Shown: positions 8,588 to 16,144 of the stretch, one piece after another
How the letters are laid out: each line of letters opens with the position of its first letter
How positions within the stretch are numbered: the first letter of the stretch is position 1
Source: Candidatus Thioglobus plumae
Lineage (GTDB): Bacteria; Pseudomonadota; Gammaproteobacteria; PS1; Pseudothioglobaceae
Direction of reading: 5' to 3'
Assembly (NCBI GenBank): GCA_910595815.1
Contig: CAJVCM010000023.1
Location: forward strand, 1 to 29,528
Length of the DNA: 29,528 nt
Position numbers and translations under genes: made by a program
The notes under the pieces: generated by a model
What the model was told of the DNA's origin: nothing
The model's input: only the letters and a program-made list of their open reading frames with translations
Databases searched by the model: none

Positions 8588-9724
8588 CTATAGCTTGAAG
8601 TCGCCAAAGTCTGCATCATCAGCATCCATAGTGTTGTCAATTGCACTCACAAGATAAGAAGTGATTTCTGTTTCTTGTGGCGCGACTTGCACGTTATCCG
8701 AATCTAACCAATGGTTAATCCATGGTAGTGGATTAGTACGCTCTTCGAAGATTGGTGTGAGCCCTAGTGCATTCATACGCACATTGGTAATGTACTCTAG
8801 ATATTGTTTAAGAATTTCAGCATTAAGGCCAATCATAGAGCCATCTCGGAATAAGTACTCTGCCCATTCTTTTTCTTGCTCACAAGCCTCTCTAAACATC
8901 TCGATGACTTCACTCTCACACTCGGTAGCAATCTTAGCCATTTCAGGATCGTCTTTACCATCACGCATGAGGTTAAGCATGTGCTGTGTACCCGTTAAAT
9001 GTAGGGCCTCATCACGAGCAATCATCTTAATAATTTTGGCATTGCCTTCCATGACTTTGCGTTCAGCAAAAGCAAATGAACAAGCAAAAGAAACATAAAA
9101 ACGCACTGCTTCAAGAATATTCACCGACATAATGGTGAGATAGAGTTTTCTTTTTAGGCAATACAAATCAATGGTGGTTTCTTGACCATTAAGATTGTGC
9201 TTACCTGCACCATGCAGAAGATAGGCTTGTGTACATTTAATTAGCTCATCATAGTGCTTAGAGACGCTTTCAGCACGCTGGATGATTTCATCGGTTTTCA
9301 TGATATCATCAAATACAGCACCCGGCTCATTTACAATGGCACGAATAATATGTGTGTACGAACGCGAATGAATGGTCTCAGAAAAAGACCAGGTTTCAAT
9401 CCAATTTTCTAACTCTGGTAGTGACACAATTGGTAAAAAAGCAATGACTGGGCTACGACCTTGTACCGAATCTAGCAGGATTTGGTATTGTAGATTAGAG
9501 ATAAAAATATGTCTTTCGTTAGGTAAAAGTTTAGAAAAATCAATTTTATCTTTAGAAACGTCAATCTCTTCAGGACGCCAAAAGAAAGAAAGCTGCTTTT
9601 CAGTGAGCTTTTCAAACATTTCAAATTTTTGCTTATCGAATCGGGCAACATTCACCGAGTCGCCAAAAAACATAGGCTGGGTTAATGTATCGCTATCAGT
9701 TCTACTAAAAATACTATATGACAT
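8588..9724 (-). CDS. nrdB: ribonucleoside-diphosphate reductase class Ia, beta subunit
   Basis: NrdB holds the diiron-tyrosyl radical that starts ribonucleotide reduction in NrdA. The 378-residue protein keeps the metal ligands and radical site seen in E. coli: Asp85, and Glu116, His119 and Tyr123 in SETIHSRSYTHIIR, with EALHLTGTQHM further on. The acidic C-terminus ending DFGDFKL resembles the tail that docks on NrdA. The start is well supported by a strong Shine-Dalgarno sequence (aggagggga) that begins inside the nrdA stop codon, giving tight translational coupling; 11 bases separate the two genes. Confidence 0.97.
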   Translation of the reverse strand: MSYSIFSRTDSDTLTQPMFFGDSVNVARFDKQKFEMFEKLTEKQLSFFWRPEEIDVSKDKIDFSKLLPNERHIFISNLQYQILLDSVQGRSPVIAFLPIVSLPELENWIETWSFSETIHSRSYTHIIRAIVNEPGAVFDDIMKTDEIIQRAESVSKHYDELIKCTQAYLLHGAGKHNLNGQETTIDLYCLKRKLYLTIMSVNILEAVRFYVSFACSFAFAERKVMEGNAKIIKMIARDEALHLTGTQHMLNLMRDGKDDPEMAKIATECESEVIEMFREACEQEKEWAEYLFRDGSMIGLNAEILKQYLEYITNVRMNALGLTPIFEERTNPLPWINHWLDSDNVQVAPQETEITSYLVSAIDNTMDADDADFGDFKL

Positions 9725-9735
9725 TTACTCCCCTC

Positions 9736-12012
9736 CTAAAGTTTACAAACGCCGTCAGCACAGGCATTATCATCTTCTTTTTCAAGCATATCGTCACCAC
9801 CACCATCACGAGTGGTATGGTAATAAAGCGTTTTAACACCATATTTATAAGCCTTTAATAGATCCATCAAGAACAACTTCATTGGCACTTTGTTACCCTC
9901 GTATTGCGCAGGATCATAATGCGTATTGGTAGAGATTGATTGGTCTACAAACTTTTGCATAATGGCACAAAGCTGTAGGTAGCCTTCATTGTCTTTGATG
10001 TCCCAAAGCAGTTCGTACTTATTTTTCAAGTTTTCATAATCTGGCACAATTTGCTTAAGGATGCCATCTTTAGACTGCTTAATAGAAACAAAGCCTCGCG
10101 GCGGTTCAATGCCATTAGTAGAATTAGAAATTTGTGACGAACTCTCACACGGCATAAGCGCAGTCAGGGTGGAATTTCTAAGACCAGTGGCTACAATATC
10201 TTGTCGCAAAGCATCCCAATCTAATGCTAAATCAGTTGGGCTAAAGGCATCAATATCTTTCTTGTAAGAGTCGATTGGTAATATACCCTGAGCATATTGA
10301 GTTTCATTAAACAACGGGCAAGCGCCAAGTTCATTGGCCAGTTTGTTAGATGCTTTAAGTGAGTAGTATTGCAACGCCTCAAAAGTTTTATGAACCAATG
10401 CATTGCCTGAGCCGTCTGAATATTTGGCATCATTCTTAGCCAAGTAGTACGCCAAGTTAGTCACACCAATGCCGAGTGTACGACGGTTTTTACTAGCAAG
10501 TTCAGCTGCCTTGATTGGGTAATCTTGGTAATCCAATAACGAGTCTAATGAGCGAACAATAATTTCAGTAATGTCTTCGAGCTCGTCAAGACTGTCTAAC
10601 GCACCCAGATTAACCGCTGAGAGCGTACACAAGGCCACTTCACCGTTTTCGTCTTGCACAGAATACAATGGCTTAGTTGGTAATGTGATTTCCATGCACA
10701 AATTAGATTGTCGAACAGGGGCTTGCTTAGCATCAAAGGCGCCATGGGTATTACAATGATCAACATTTTGTAAATAGATACGCCCTGTATTGGCACGCTC
10801 TTGCATAAACTTAGCAAATAATTCTCTGGCCTTGACGGTTTCTTTTCGGATAGAGTCATCTTGCTCATATTGTTCGTACAAGCGCGTAAATTCAGCTTGA
10901 TCAGCAAAAAAGGCATCGTATAAACCTGGCACATCATGCGGAGAAAATAGGGTGATATCACCATCGACCAAAAAGCGTTGATACATCAAGCCATTAAACT
11001 GTACGCCATAATCCAGATGGCGAACACGATTTTCATCGGTACCTGCGTTATTTTTGAGTACTAATAAATCTCTAACTTCTAAATGCCACAATGGGTAAAA
11101 AAGGGTGGCTGCACCACCACGTACACCACCTTGAGAACAAGACTTGACCGCTGTATGGAAATGCTTATAAAAAGGAACACAACCTGTATGAGTTGCTTCA
11201 CCGCCACGAATAGGGCTGCCAATAGCTCTAATCCTGCCTGCATTAATGCCAATACCAGCACGCTGAGAAACATACTTAACAATAGCACCCGCTGCCGCAC
11301 TAATCGAATCTAGATCATCGGCTGCTTCAATCAATACGCAAGAAGAGAATTGGCGGGTTGGAGTGCGAACACCCGCCATAATTGGGGTGGGTAAAGAGAT
11401 TTTAAAATTAGACACTGCATCATAAAAACGCTTAACAATGTCCATACGTGCTTTCGGTTCGTACTCTTGAAATAAACACATGCCAACTAATACATATAGC
11501 AACTGTGGTGACTCATAAATTTCACCAGTAACACGGTTTTGCACTAGGTATTTACCTTCGAGCTGTTTTACGGCCGCATAAGAGAATTTCATATCGCGCC
11601 AGTGGTCGATATATTCGTTCAATTCGTTGATCTCTGCCTCAGAATATTTTGCAAGAATGTCAGTGTCATAAACACCTAAATCGGTAAACTTTTTAACATG
11701 CTCATATAGGTGTGGCGGAGTGAAAGATTTAAAAGCTTTTTTACGTAAATGAAAGATCGCCAAACGCGCCGCTAAATATTGATAATCAGGAGCATCTGTC
11801 GAGATTAAGTCAGCGGCTGATTTAATGATGGTTTCATGAATATCTTCAGTCCTAATACCATCAAAAAAAGCTAGCTGTGCATTGATCTCAACTTGGGAAA
11901 CACTAACCTTGTCTAAGTCCTGAGAAGCCCAGTGAACCACACGGTGGATTTTCTCCATATCGATAGGCTCTGTTATGCCATTTCGTTTGGTAACTTGAAT
12001 GTGTTCGTTCAT
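9736..12012 (-). CDS. nrdA: ribonucleoside-diphosphate reductase class Ia, alpha subunit
   Basis: NrdA reduces ribonucleoside diphosphates to deoxyribonucleotides. The 758-residue protein (E. coli 761) begins with an ATP-cone allosteric domain (about residues 4-95, from IQVTKRNG). Catalytic residues fall at the E. coli numbers: Cys225 (SSCVLIE), Cys439 and Glu441 (NLCMEI) and Cys462 (LCTLSAVN). The C-terminal radical-transfer tyrosines are in TLYYHTTRDGGG, and the thioredoxin-reducible pair is CADGVC at the very end. The start has the Shine-Dalgarno sequence GGGGGAG. A sigma-70-like promoter and two NrdR boxes lie directly upstream. Together with nrdB and the ferredoxin it forms a complete class Ia operon. 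Confidence 0.98.
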   Translation of the reverse strand: MNEHIQVTKRNGITEPIDMEKIHRVVHWASQDLDKVSVSQVEINAQLAFFDGIRTEDIHETIIKSAADLISTDAPDYQYLAARLAIFHLRKKAFKSFTPPHLYEHVKKFTDLGVYDTDILAKYSEAEINELNEYIDHWRDMKFSYAAVKQLEGKYLVQNRVTGEIYESPQLLYVLVGMCLFQEYEPKARMDIVKRFYDAVSNFKISLPTPIMAGVRTPTRQFSSCVLIEAADDLDSISAAAGAIVKYVSQRAGIGINAGRIRAIGSPIRGGEATHTGCVPFYKHFHTAVKSCSQGGVRGGAATLFYPLWHLEVRDLLVLKNNAGTDENRVRHLDYGVQFNGLMYQRFLVDGDITLFSPHDVPGLYDAFFADQAEFTRLYEQYEQDDSIRKETVKARELFAKFMQERANTGRIYLQNVDHCNTHGAFDAKQAPVRQSNLCMEITLPTKPLYSVQDENGEVALCTLSAVNLGALDSLDELEDITEIIVRSLDSLLDYQDYPIKAAELASKNRRTLGIGVTNLAYYLAKNDAKYSDGSGNALVHKTFEALQYYSLKASNKLANELGACPLFNETQYAQGILPIDSYKKDIDAFSPTDLALDWDALRQDIVATGLRNSTLTALMPCESSSQISNSTNGIEPPRGFVSIKQSKDGILKQIVPDYENLKNKYELLWDIKDNEGYLQLCAIMQKFVDQSISTNTHYDPAQYEGNKVPMKLFLMDLLKAYKYGVKTLYYHTTRDGGGDDMLEKEDDNACADGVCKL

Positions 12013-12030
12013 TTTCTCCCCCAGTAGAGA

Positions 12031-12078
12031 AACACTATATATAGTGTTATTAGATTTAACTGCAACTAAATATAGTGT
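12031..12078 (-). promoter_or_regulatory. pair of NrdR boxes upstream of nrdA
   Basis: Box 1 is a perfect 18-base palindrome, aacactatatatagtgtt (12031-12048). Box 2 at 12063-12078 (caactaaatatagtgt) matches the 16-base core of box 1 at 13 positions. The two cores start 31 bases apart, about three helical turns, with 15 bases between them; this is the usual arrangement of NrdR boxes. NrdR is the ATP/dATP-sensing repressor of ribonucleotide reductase genes. Box 2 covers the predicted -10 element and box 1 lies in the 5' leader, so binding should block transcription. Confidence 0.88.
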
Positions 12079-12097
12079 ATTTTGCCTTTATTTGCAA
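12069..12097 (-). promoter_or_regulatory. sigma-70-type promoter of nrdAB-yfaE
   Basis: On the minus strand TTGCAA (12097-12092) and TATATT (12074-12069) are separated by 17 bases, a 4/6 and a 5/6 match to the consensus at ideal spacing. The expected transcription start is near 12062, giving a leader of about 50 bases that contains NrdR box 1. Confidence 0.65.
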
Positions 12098-12207
12098 GTG
12101 GAGTTTTTGTCATTTTTATAATAATATCGCCGAATGTTTTGCTACAAAAGGGATAGCGAGACAGAAAAAAAATTAAATAAATTTAGACGTTTTTTAGATA
12201 AAAATAT

Positions 12208-12266
12208 CATCATTTTATGATGTCATAATATTACCTTTTGGTAATAAAAAGCGCAAAGCCTTTTGC
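12208..12266 (-). terminator. cluster of three AT-rich hairpins after fadD, possible terminators
   Basis: In the roughly 240 bases between fadD and the nrdA promoter, three perfect hairpins follow each other: GCAAA/TTTGC (12253-12266), TATTACC/GGTAATA with loop TTTT (12229-12246) and CATCAT/ATGATG (12208-12222). Read from fadD on the minus strand, the first is followed within two bases by TTTTT and the last by ATATTTTTATC, as in weak intrinsic terminators of AT-rich genomes. They would separate the fad operon from nrdA. I see no gene in 12098-12338. Confidence 0.5.
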
Positions 12267-12338
12267 ATCAGCAGGTGTGAAAAAAATTAATATAAATTAA
12301 GCAAAAAATACAGAATTTTAGATGAATTTTTTACTAAA

Positions 12339-13937
12339 TTAGAGAGTCAATTTTCTTTTGAGGATTTTCCCAACATTGGATTTTGGTAACGAATCAATCC
12401 ACTCAATTTTTCTAGGGATTTTATAATGAGTTAAATGCTCTTTACAGTGCTCAGTAAGTGTGTGTTTATCTAATATAGAGCCTGGTTTTTTAACCACAAA
12501 GGCTTTGACAGATTGACCACTAACTTTATGCTTTATACCAATGCATGCTGACTCAATGACTTCCGGATGTTGGTTTAATACTTGCTCTACATCGCAAGGG
12601 TAGACGTTAAATCCTGAAACAATAATCATGTCCTTTACTCGATCAACAATAAAGATTCGCCCTTTCTCATCTATGTAGCCCACATCCCCACTAAGAAAAT
12701 ACCCATCTTCAGTGAACACTTCCTTATTAAGCTCTTCCTTATGCCAATAAGAATCCATCACCTGAGGTCCTTTAATACCGATCTCTCCAATCTCATTGGT
12801 TTGCATATTATGCAATGATTGATCAAAAATTTTAATTGTAGTACCAACCAAAGGTTCGCCGACAGATCCTGTGTATTCGCTTGTTTCGTAACTCTCAGCA
12901 CTGACTACAGGGGAGCACTCGGTCAAGCCATACCCTTGCACAATAGGCTTGCCAACAACTGATTGCCATAGGTCTGATACTTTTTTATCCAATGGCATGC
13001 CACCTGAAACCGCTACTTTAAGATGTGACCAGTCGAGTTTTTTAAATTCTCTGTGTCTCACTAATACGCTAAACAAAGTATTAACGCCAGTAATGGCATC
13101 AATATTATATTTTTTGATCGGTGTGATTAATTGCTTAATGTCTCTGGGATTGAGTATCAGAATACTCGTAGCCTTAATGTGTATGAATAATAAGCAATTA
13201 ATGGTGAGTGCAAAAATATGATAAAGTGGCAGGGCGGTTAGAATTGAACTACTGTCATTGATATCTTGTGGTAACCATTGTTCTAATTGGTCAATATTAG
13301 CCAAAATATTTTTATGTTTTAGTGTTGCTGCCTTTAATACGCCACTAGTGCCGCCCGTATATTGTAGTAAAGCCACTTCATTTTTAAATGGCTTGTTTGC
13401 CAAATTATTGGCATGTTTTTTTAACGCTTTATTAAGGGTGATGTAATTGACCCCTGATCGTTTTTGAATCATAAAAGTTTTACGCTTGATGCAGGTGATC
13501 AGATTAACAATATGCCGTTTAATGGTTGGCTGTAAGTCACCTACTTCAACGGTAATCACGTGTTTTATTTGCGTCTTTTTAATAATTGGGTGCAATGTTT
13601 TGTAGAATACTTTAGCAATAACAATGGTGGTCACTTGTGCATCTAAACACTGTTTTAATACTTCGTCACTGGTATAAAGTGGATTAATCAGTGTGGCTGT
13701 TCTATCAGCATACCAAACAGCAAATAAACTAACGGGAAATGCCAACAGATTAGGCACCATAATAGCAACTGTACCTTTACCAATATTTGCTGATAAGTAA
13801 TTTGCCAAACAGATACTGTTACTATGAAGCTGATCATAATTAATCACACTATCTAGACCAACCAATGCTTGATTATTAGGCTTATCCTTAAAAGCATGAT
13901 CTAGTAACTGTGTTAAATGCTGCAGGTTGTTCATCAT
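12339..13937 (-). CDS. fadD: long-chain acyl-CoA synthetase (FadD-type)
   Basis: This AMP-forming ligase activates free fatty acids to acyl-CoA. The 532-residue protein has the ATP-binding motif YTGGTSG at 193-199, GYGLTECSP at 335-343, the hinge DRVKDMIIVSGFNVYP near 432-447, which closely resembles E. coli FadD, and the catalytic lysine at about 524 in KSNVGKILKRKL. The usual T-T/S-G-x-x-KGA motif reads TSGVLKAAT, a mild deviation. It is the last gene of the fad operon and overlaps the patatin gene by 4 bases (ATGA). A medium-chain or other acid substrate is possible; the FadD-like hinge favours long chains. Confidence 0.88.
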   Translation of the reverse strand: MMNNLQHLTQLLDHAFKDKPNNQALVGLDSVINYDQLHSNSICLANYLSANIGKGTVAIMVPNLLAFPVSLFAVWYADRTATLINPLYTSDEVLKQCLDAQVTTIVIAKVFYKTLHPIIKKTQIKHVITVEVGDLQPTIKRHIVNLITCIKRKTFMIQKRSGVNYITLNKALKKHANNLANKPFKNEVALLQYTGGTSGVLKAATLKHKNILANIDQLEQWLPQDINDSSSILTALPLYHIFALTINCLLFIHIKATSILILNPRDIKQLITPIKKYNIDAITGVNTLFSVLVRHREFKKLDWSHLKVAVSGGMPLDKKVSDLWQSVVGKPIVQGYGLTECSPVVSAESYETSEYTGSVGEPLVGTTIKIFDQSLHNMQTNEIGEIGIKGPQVMDSYWHKEELNKEVFTEDGYFLSGDVGYIDEKGRIFIVDRVKDMIIVSGFNVYPCDVEQVLNQHPEVIESACIGIKHKVSGQSVKAFVVKKPGSILDKHTLTEHCKEHLTHYKIPRKIEWIDSLPKSNVGKILKRKLTL

Positions 13938-14962
13938 AATTCACCATCCTTATGGCTTTCAACCAACTGAGCGGCAAAATTATTAAGTGCCACTTGATTG
14001 TAAACAATGGCTTGTCTGCCTAGTTGATAGAGATATTTCAGATATTCATCTTCGCTATTATCTAAACTGGTTGAGTGTGTTTTATCTATAAACGGATTGA
14101 TTCTTAAGTAGTTTGGGTTTGAGTTATATACTGCCTCTAGTTGATAGTTGCTAGCATCGGATAATGAAGTTGTCACTAAATTACTACCTGTATCACGCCA
14201 TTCCATTGCACCCCAGTGCTTTATTTGGTCACATTCAAGGTAAGTGTTTTGTCGACCACCACCCAATGAAAACATCATTGTATTTTTAGAATACAAATGT
14301 TTGTTTAAATATCTAAATTCTGCATAGGCGGACAGAGATGGATTGACTGCAAAAATTCCACCATCGATAAAACAACGTTTTTCTTGTCCGTTAACTGATG
14401 TGACACTAGCTGGAGGGAAATAAGAAATAGCTGCGGTTGCTGAACGCATGACATCCTTTAAGTAAAAATTATGTCGATCACTGACGACAGCCTTATGTTG
14501 GCGAAAGAAATAATTTTTACCGCGTGTTAAATCGTATGCAGGAATAAGGCAGGGCTTTAATAATTCCCTAAGTTCACGATTTTCAAAATATTGATTGTAG
14601 ACAAATTGAGCGCCTTCCTCATCATACTTAACATCTAATAATCCCGATACTGATTTAATACCTTGAAATAATGATGATTGAAAGATAATTTTTGAATTCT
14701 TTAAATATAATTTGACAATATCTTCTGCGCAATACTTAGGTCGGCCATTTTTGTCAGGTAATAACAAACCCGCCACAATAAGGCCGCCTGTTGAGGTTCC
14801 GGCAAATAAATCAAAATAATCAGCGATTCTAGCATCTGAATTACCACTAAGTTGTTGTAGTTTTTTCTCTAAATAAGCCAATATAACCGCAGGCACAATA
14901 CCTCTGACACCACCACCATCAATGGAGAGAATGCGAGTATGAATTGTATTTTTTTTATTCAT
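13934..14962 (-). CDS. patatin-like phospholipase
   Basis: The 342-residue protein has all patatin elements: the oxyanion motif DGGGVRG (15-21), the nucleophile elbow GTSTG with Ser57, and the catalytic Asp200 in DGGIFAVNPS. Patatins hydrolyse acyl esters of phospholipids or glycolipids, releasing free fatty acids. No signal peptide or membrane segment is evident, so it is probably cytoplasmic. It overlaps both the thiolase and fadD genes by 4 bases, so it is co-translated with beta-oxidation enzymes; a role in supplying fatty acids for FadD is the simplest reading. Patatins also act as effectors in CBASS defence, but no cyclase or accessory gene is present here. Confidence 0.9.
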   Translation of the reverse strand: MNKKNTIHTRILSIDGGGVRGIVPAVILAYLEKKLQQLSGNSDARIADYFDLFAGTSTGGLIVAGLLLPDKNGRPKYCAEDIVKLYLKNSKIIFQSSLFQGIKSVSGLLDVKYDEEGAQFVYNQYFENRELRELLKPCLIPAYDLTRGKNYFFRQHKAVVSDRHNFYLKDVMRSATAAISYFPPASVTSVNGQEKRCFIDGGIFAVNPSLSAYAEFRYLNKHLYSKNTMMFSLGGGRQNTYLECDQIKHWGAMEWRDTGSNLVTTSLSDASNYQLEAVYNSNPNYLRINPFIDKTHSTSLDNSEDEYLKYLYQLGRQAIVYNQVALNNFAAQLVESHKDGEL

Positions 14963-16143
14963 AATGCTTCGAAAATTCCTGCAGCCCCCATACCACTACC
15001 CACACACATAGTTACCATGCCATAATGTGTATTGGTTCTTTTTAAATGATGAAGTAGGGTGGCAGTTCTAATGCTACCAGTTGCCCCTAACGGATGACCC
15101 AGTGCAATTGCACCACCTAAAGGGTTAACAGCCTTTGGATCAAGGCCCAACTCTTGTATAACGGCCAAGCTTTGCGCCGCAAAGGCTTCATTAAGCTCAA
15201 TATGGCCAATTTCATGTTGTTTAAGTCCACATTGTGTCAACACCTTAGGAATGGCTAAAACCGGGCCAATGCCCATAATTTTAGGGTCAACACCACTTAC
15301 AGCATATCCAACAAACCGAGCCATTGGTGTTAAATCAAAAAGTTTAAGTGCTTTTTCACTGCAAAGCATGACAGCGCCAGCACCATCGCTCATTTGAGAG
15401 CTATTGCCTGCTGTGACTGAACCATTAATATGAAATGCTGCTTTTAAATTGGAGAGTTGTTTTGCCGAGGTGTCAAAGCGAATGCCTTCATCTTGAGAAA
15501 CAAGACTGGATTTCTCTAGAATATTTTTAATTTTTAAATCATAAGTTTTACTAATGACTTTGTAAGGTTTAATCTCGTCCTTGAAATAACCTTCATTGAT
15601 AGCGTTAATGGCTTTTTGATGGGAGTCAAAAGCGAACTGATCTTGTGAGTCTCGATCAATTTTATATTTCTTAACTACTTGTTCAGCCGTAGTGCCCATA
15701 CCATAAGCAATACCAATATTGTCTTCGTTAAAAACTTTGATATTAAAAGCGGGGTGATGGCCCATCATCGGGATCATGCTCATTGATTCAACACCACCAG
15801 CAACCATGACTTCTGCCTCACCTAAGCGGATACGGTCAGCAGCATAGGCGATCGATTGTAGTCCCGAGGCACAAAAACGATTAACAGTCACGCCAGACAC
15901 TGAGTATGGGTAATTAGCGAGTAGGGACGATATTCTGGCAACATTTAGCCCTTGTTCAGCTTCTGGCATGGCGCAACCAATAATCACATCGTCAATCATA
16001 CTTGGATCGACACTCGGGTTGTCTACCAATAAAGATTTCAAAACAAAACCAAGCAAATCATCTGGACGTACATTTTTAAACACGCCACCAGCCTTACCAA
16101 CGGGGGTTCTAATACTACTAACAATGTAGACCGCTTGCGACAT
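14959..16143 (-). CDS. fadA: acetyl-CoA acyltransferase (3-ketoacyl-CoA thiolase)
   Basis: This thiolase cleaves 3-ketoacyl-CoA to acetyl-CoA and a shortened acyl-CoA. The 394-residue protein has the acyl-accepting Cys91 in NRFCASGLQS, the conserved NEAFAAQ block, the histidine motif GGAIALGHPLGATG and the second catalytic cysteine in CVGSGMGAAG near the C-terminus. Length is standard. The start lies one base after the stop of the upstream fadN gene. In this operon it is best read as the beta-oxidation thiolase rather than a biosynthetic acetoacetyl-CoA thiolase, though sequence alone cannot separate them fully. Confidence 0.92.
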   Translation of the reverse strand: MSQAVYIVSSIRTPVGKAGGVFKNVRPDDLLGFVLKSLLVDNPSVDPSMIDDVIIGCAMPEAEQGLNVARISSLLANYPYSVSGVTVNRFCASGLQSIAYAADRIRLGEAEVMVAGGVESMSMIPMMGHHPAFNIKVFNEDNIGIAYGMGTTAEQVVKKYKIDRDSQDQFAFDSHQKAINAINEGYFKDEIKPYKVISKTYDLKIKNILEKSSLVSQDEGIRFDTSAKQLSNLKAAFHINGSVTAGNSSQMSDGAGAVMLCSEKALKLFDLTPMARFVGYAVSGVDPKIMGIGPVLAIPKVLTQCGLKQHEIGHIELNEAFAAQSLAVIQELGLDPKAVNPLGGAIALGHPLGATGSIRTATLLHHLKRTNTHYGMVTMCVGSGMGAAGIFEAL

Positions 16144-16144
16144 A

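Noticed and set aside
8661..9098. 145-codon frame antisense to nrdB
   Set aside because: It is a shadow of nrdB, rich in Ser, Cys and Arg as expected for the reverse of a conserved coding region, with no family character.
10596..10964. 122-codon frame inside nrdA on the same strand
   Set aside because: It lies wholly within the unambiguous nrdA reading frame, shifted by one base, and has no recognisable protein features.
13934..14962. Patatin gene as a CBASS defence effector
   Set aside because: No cyclic nucleotide synthase, ubiquitin-like accessory gene or mobile context is near; the gene is embedded by 4-base overlaps in a fatty-acid operon.
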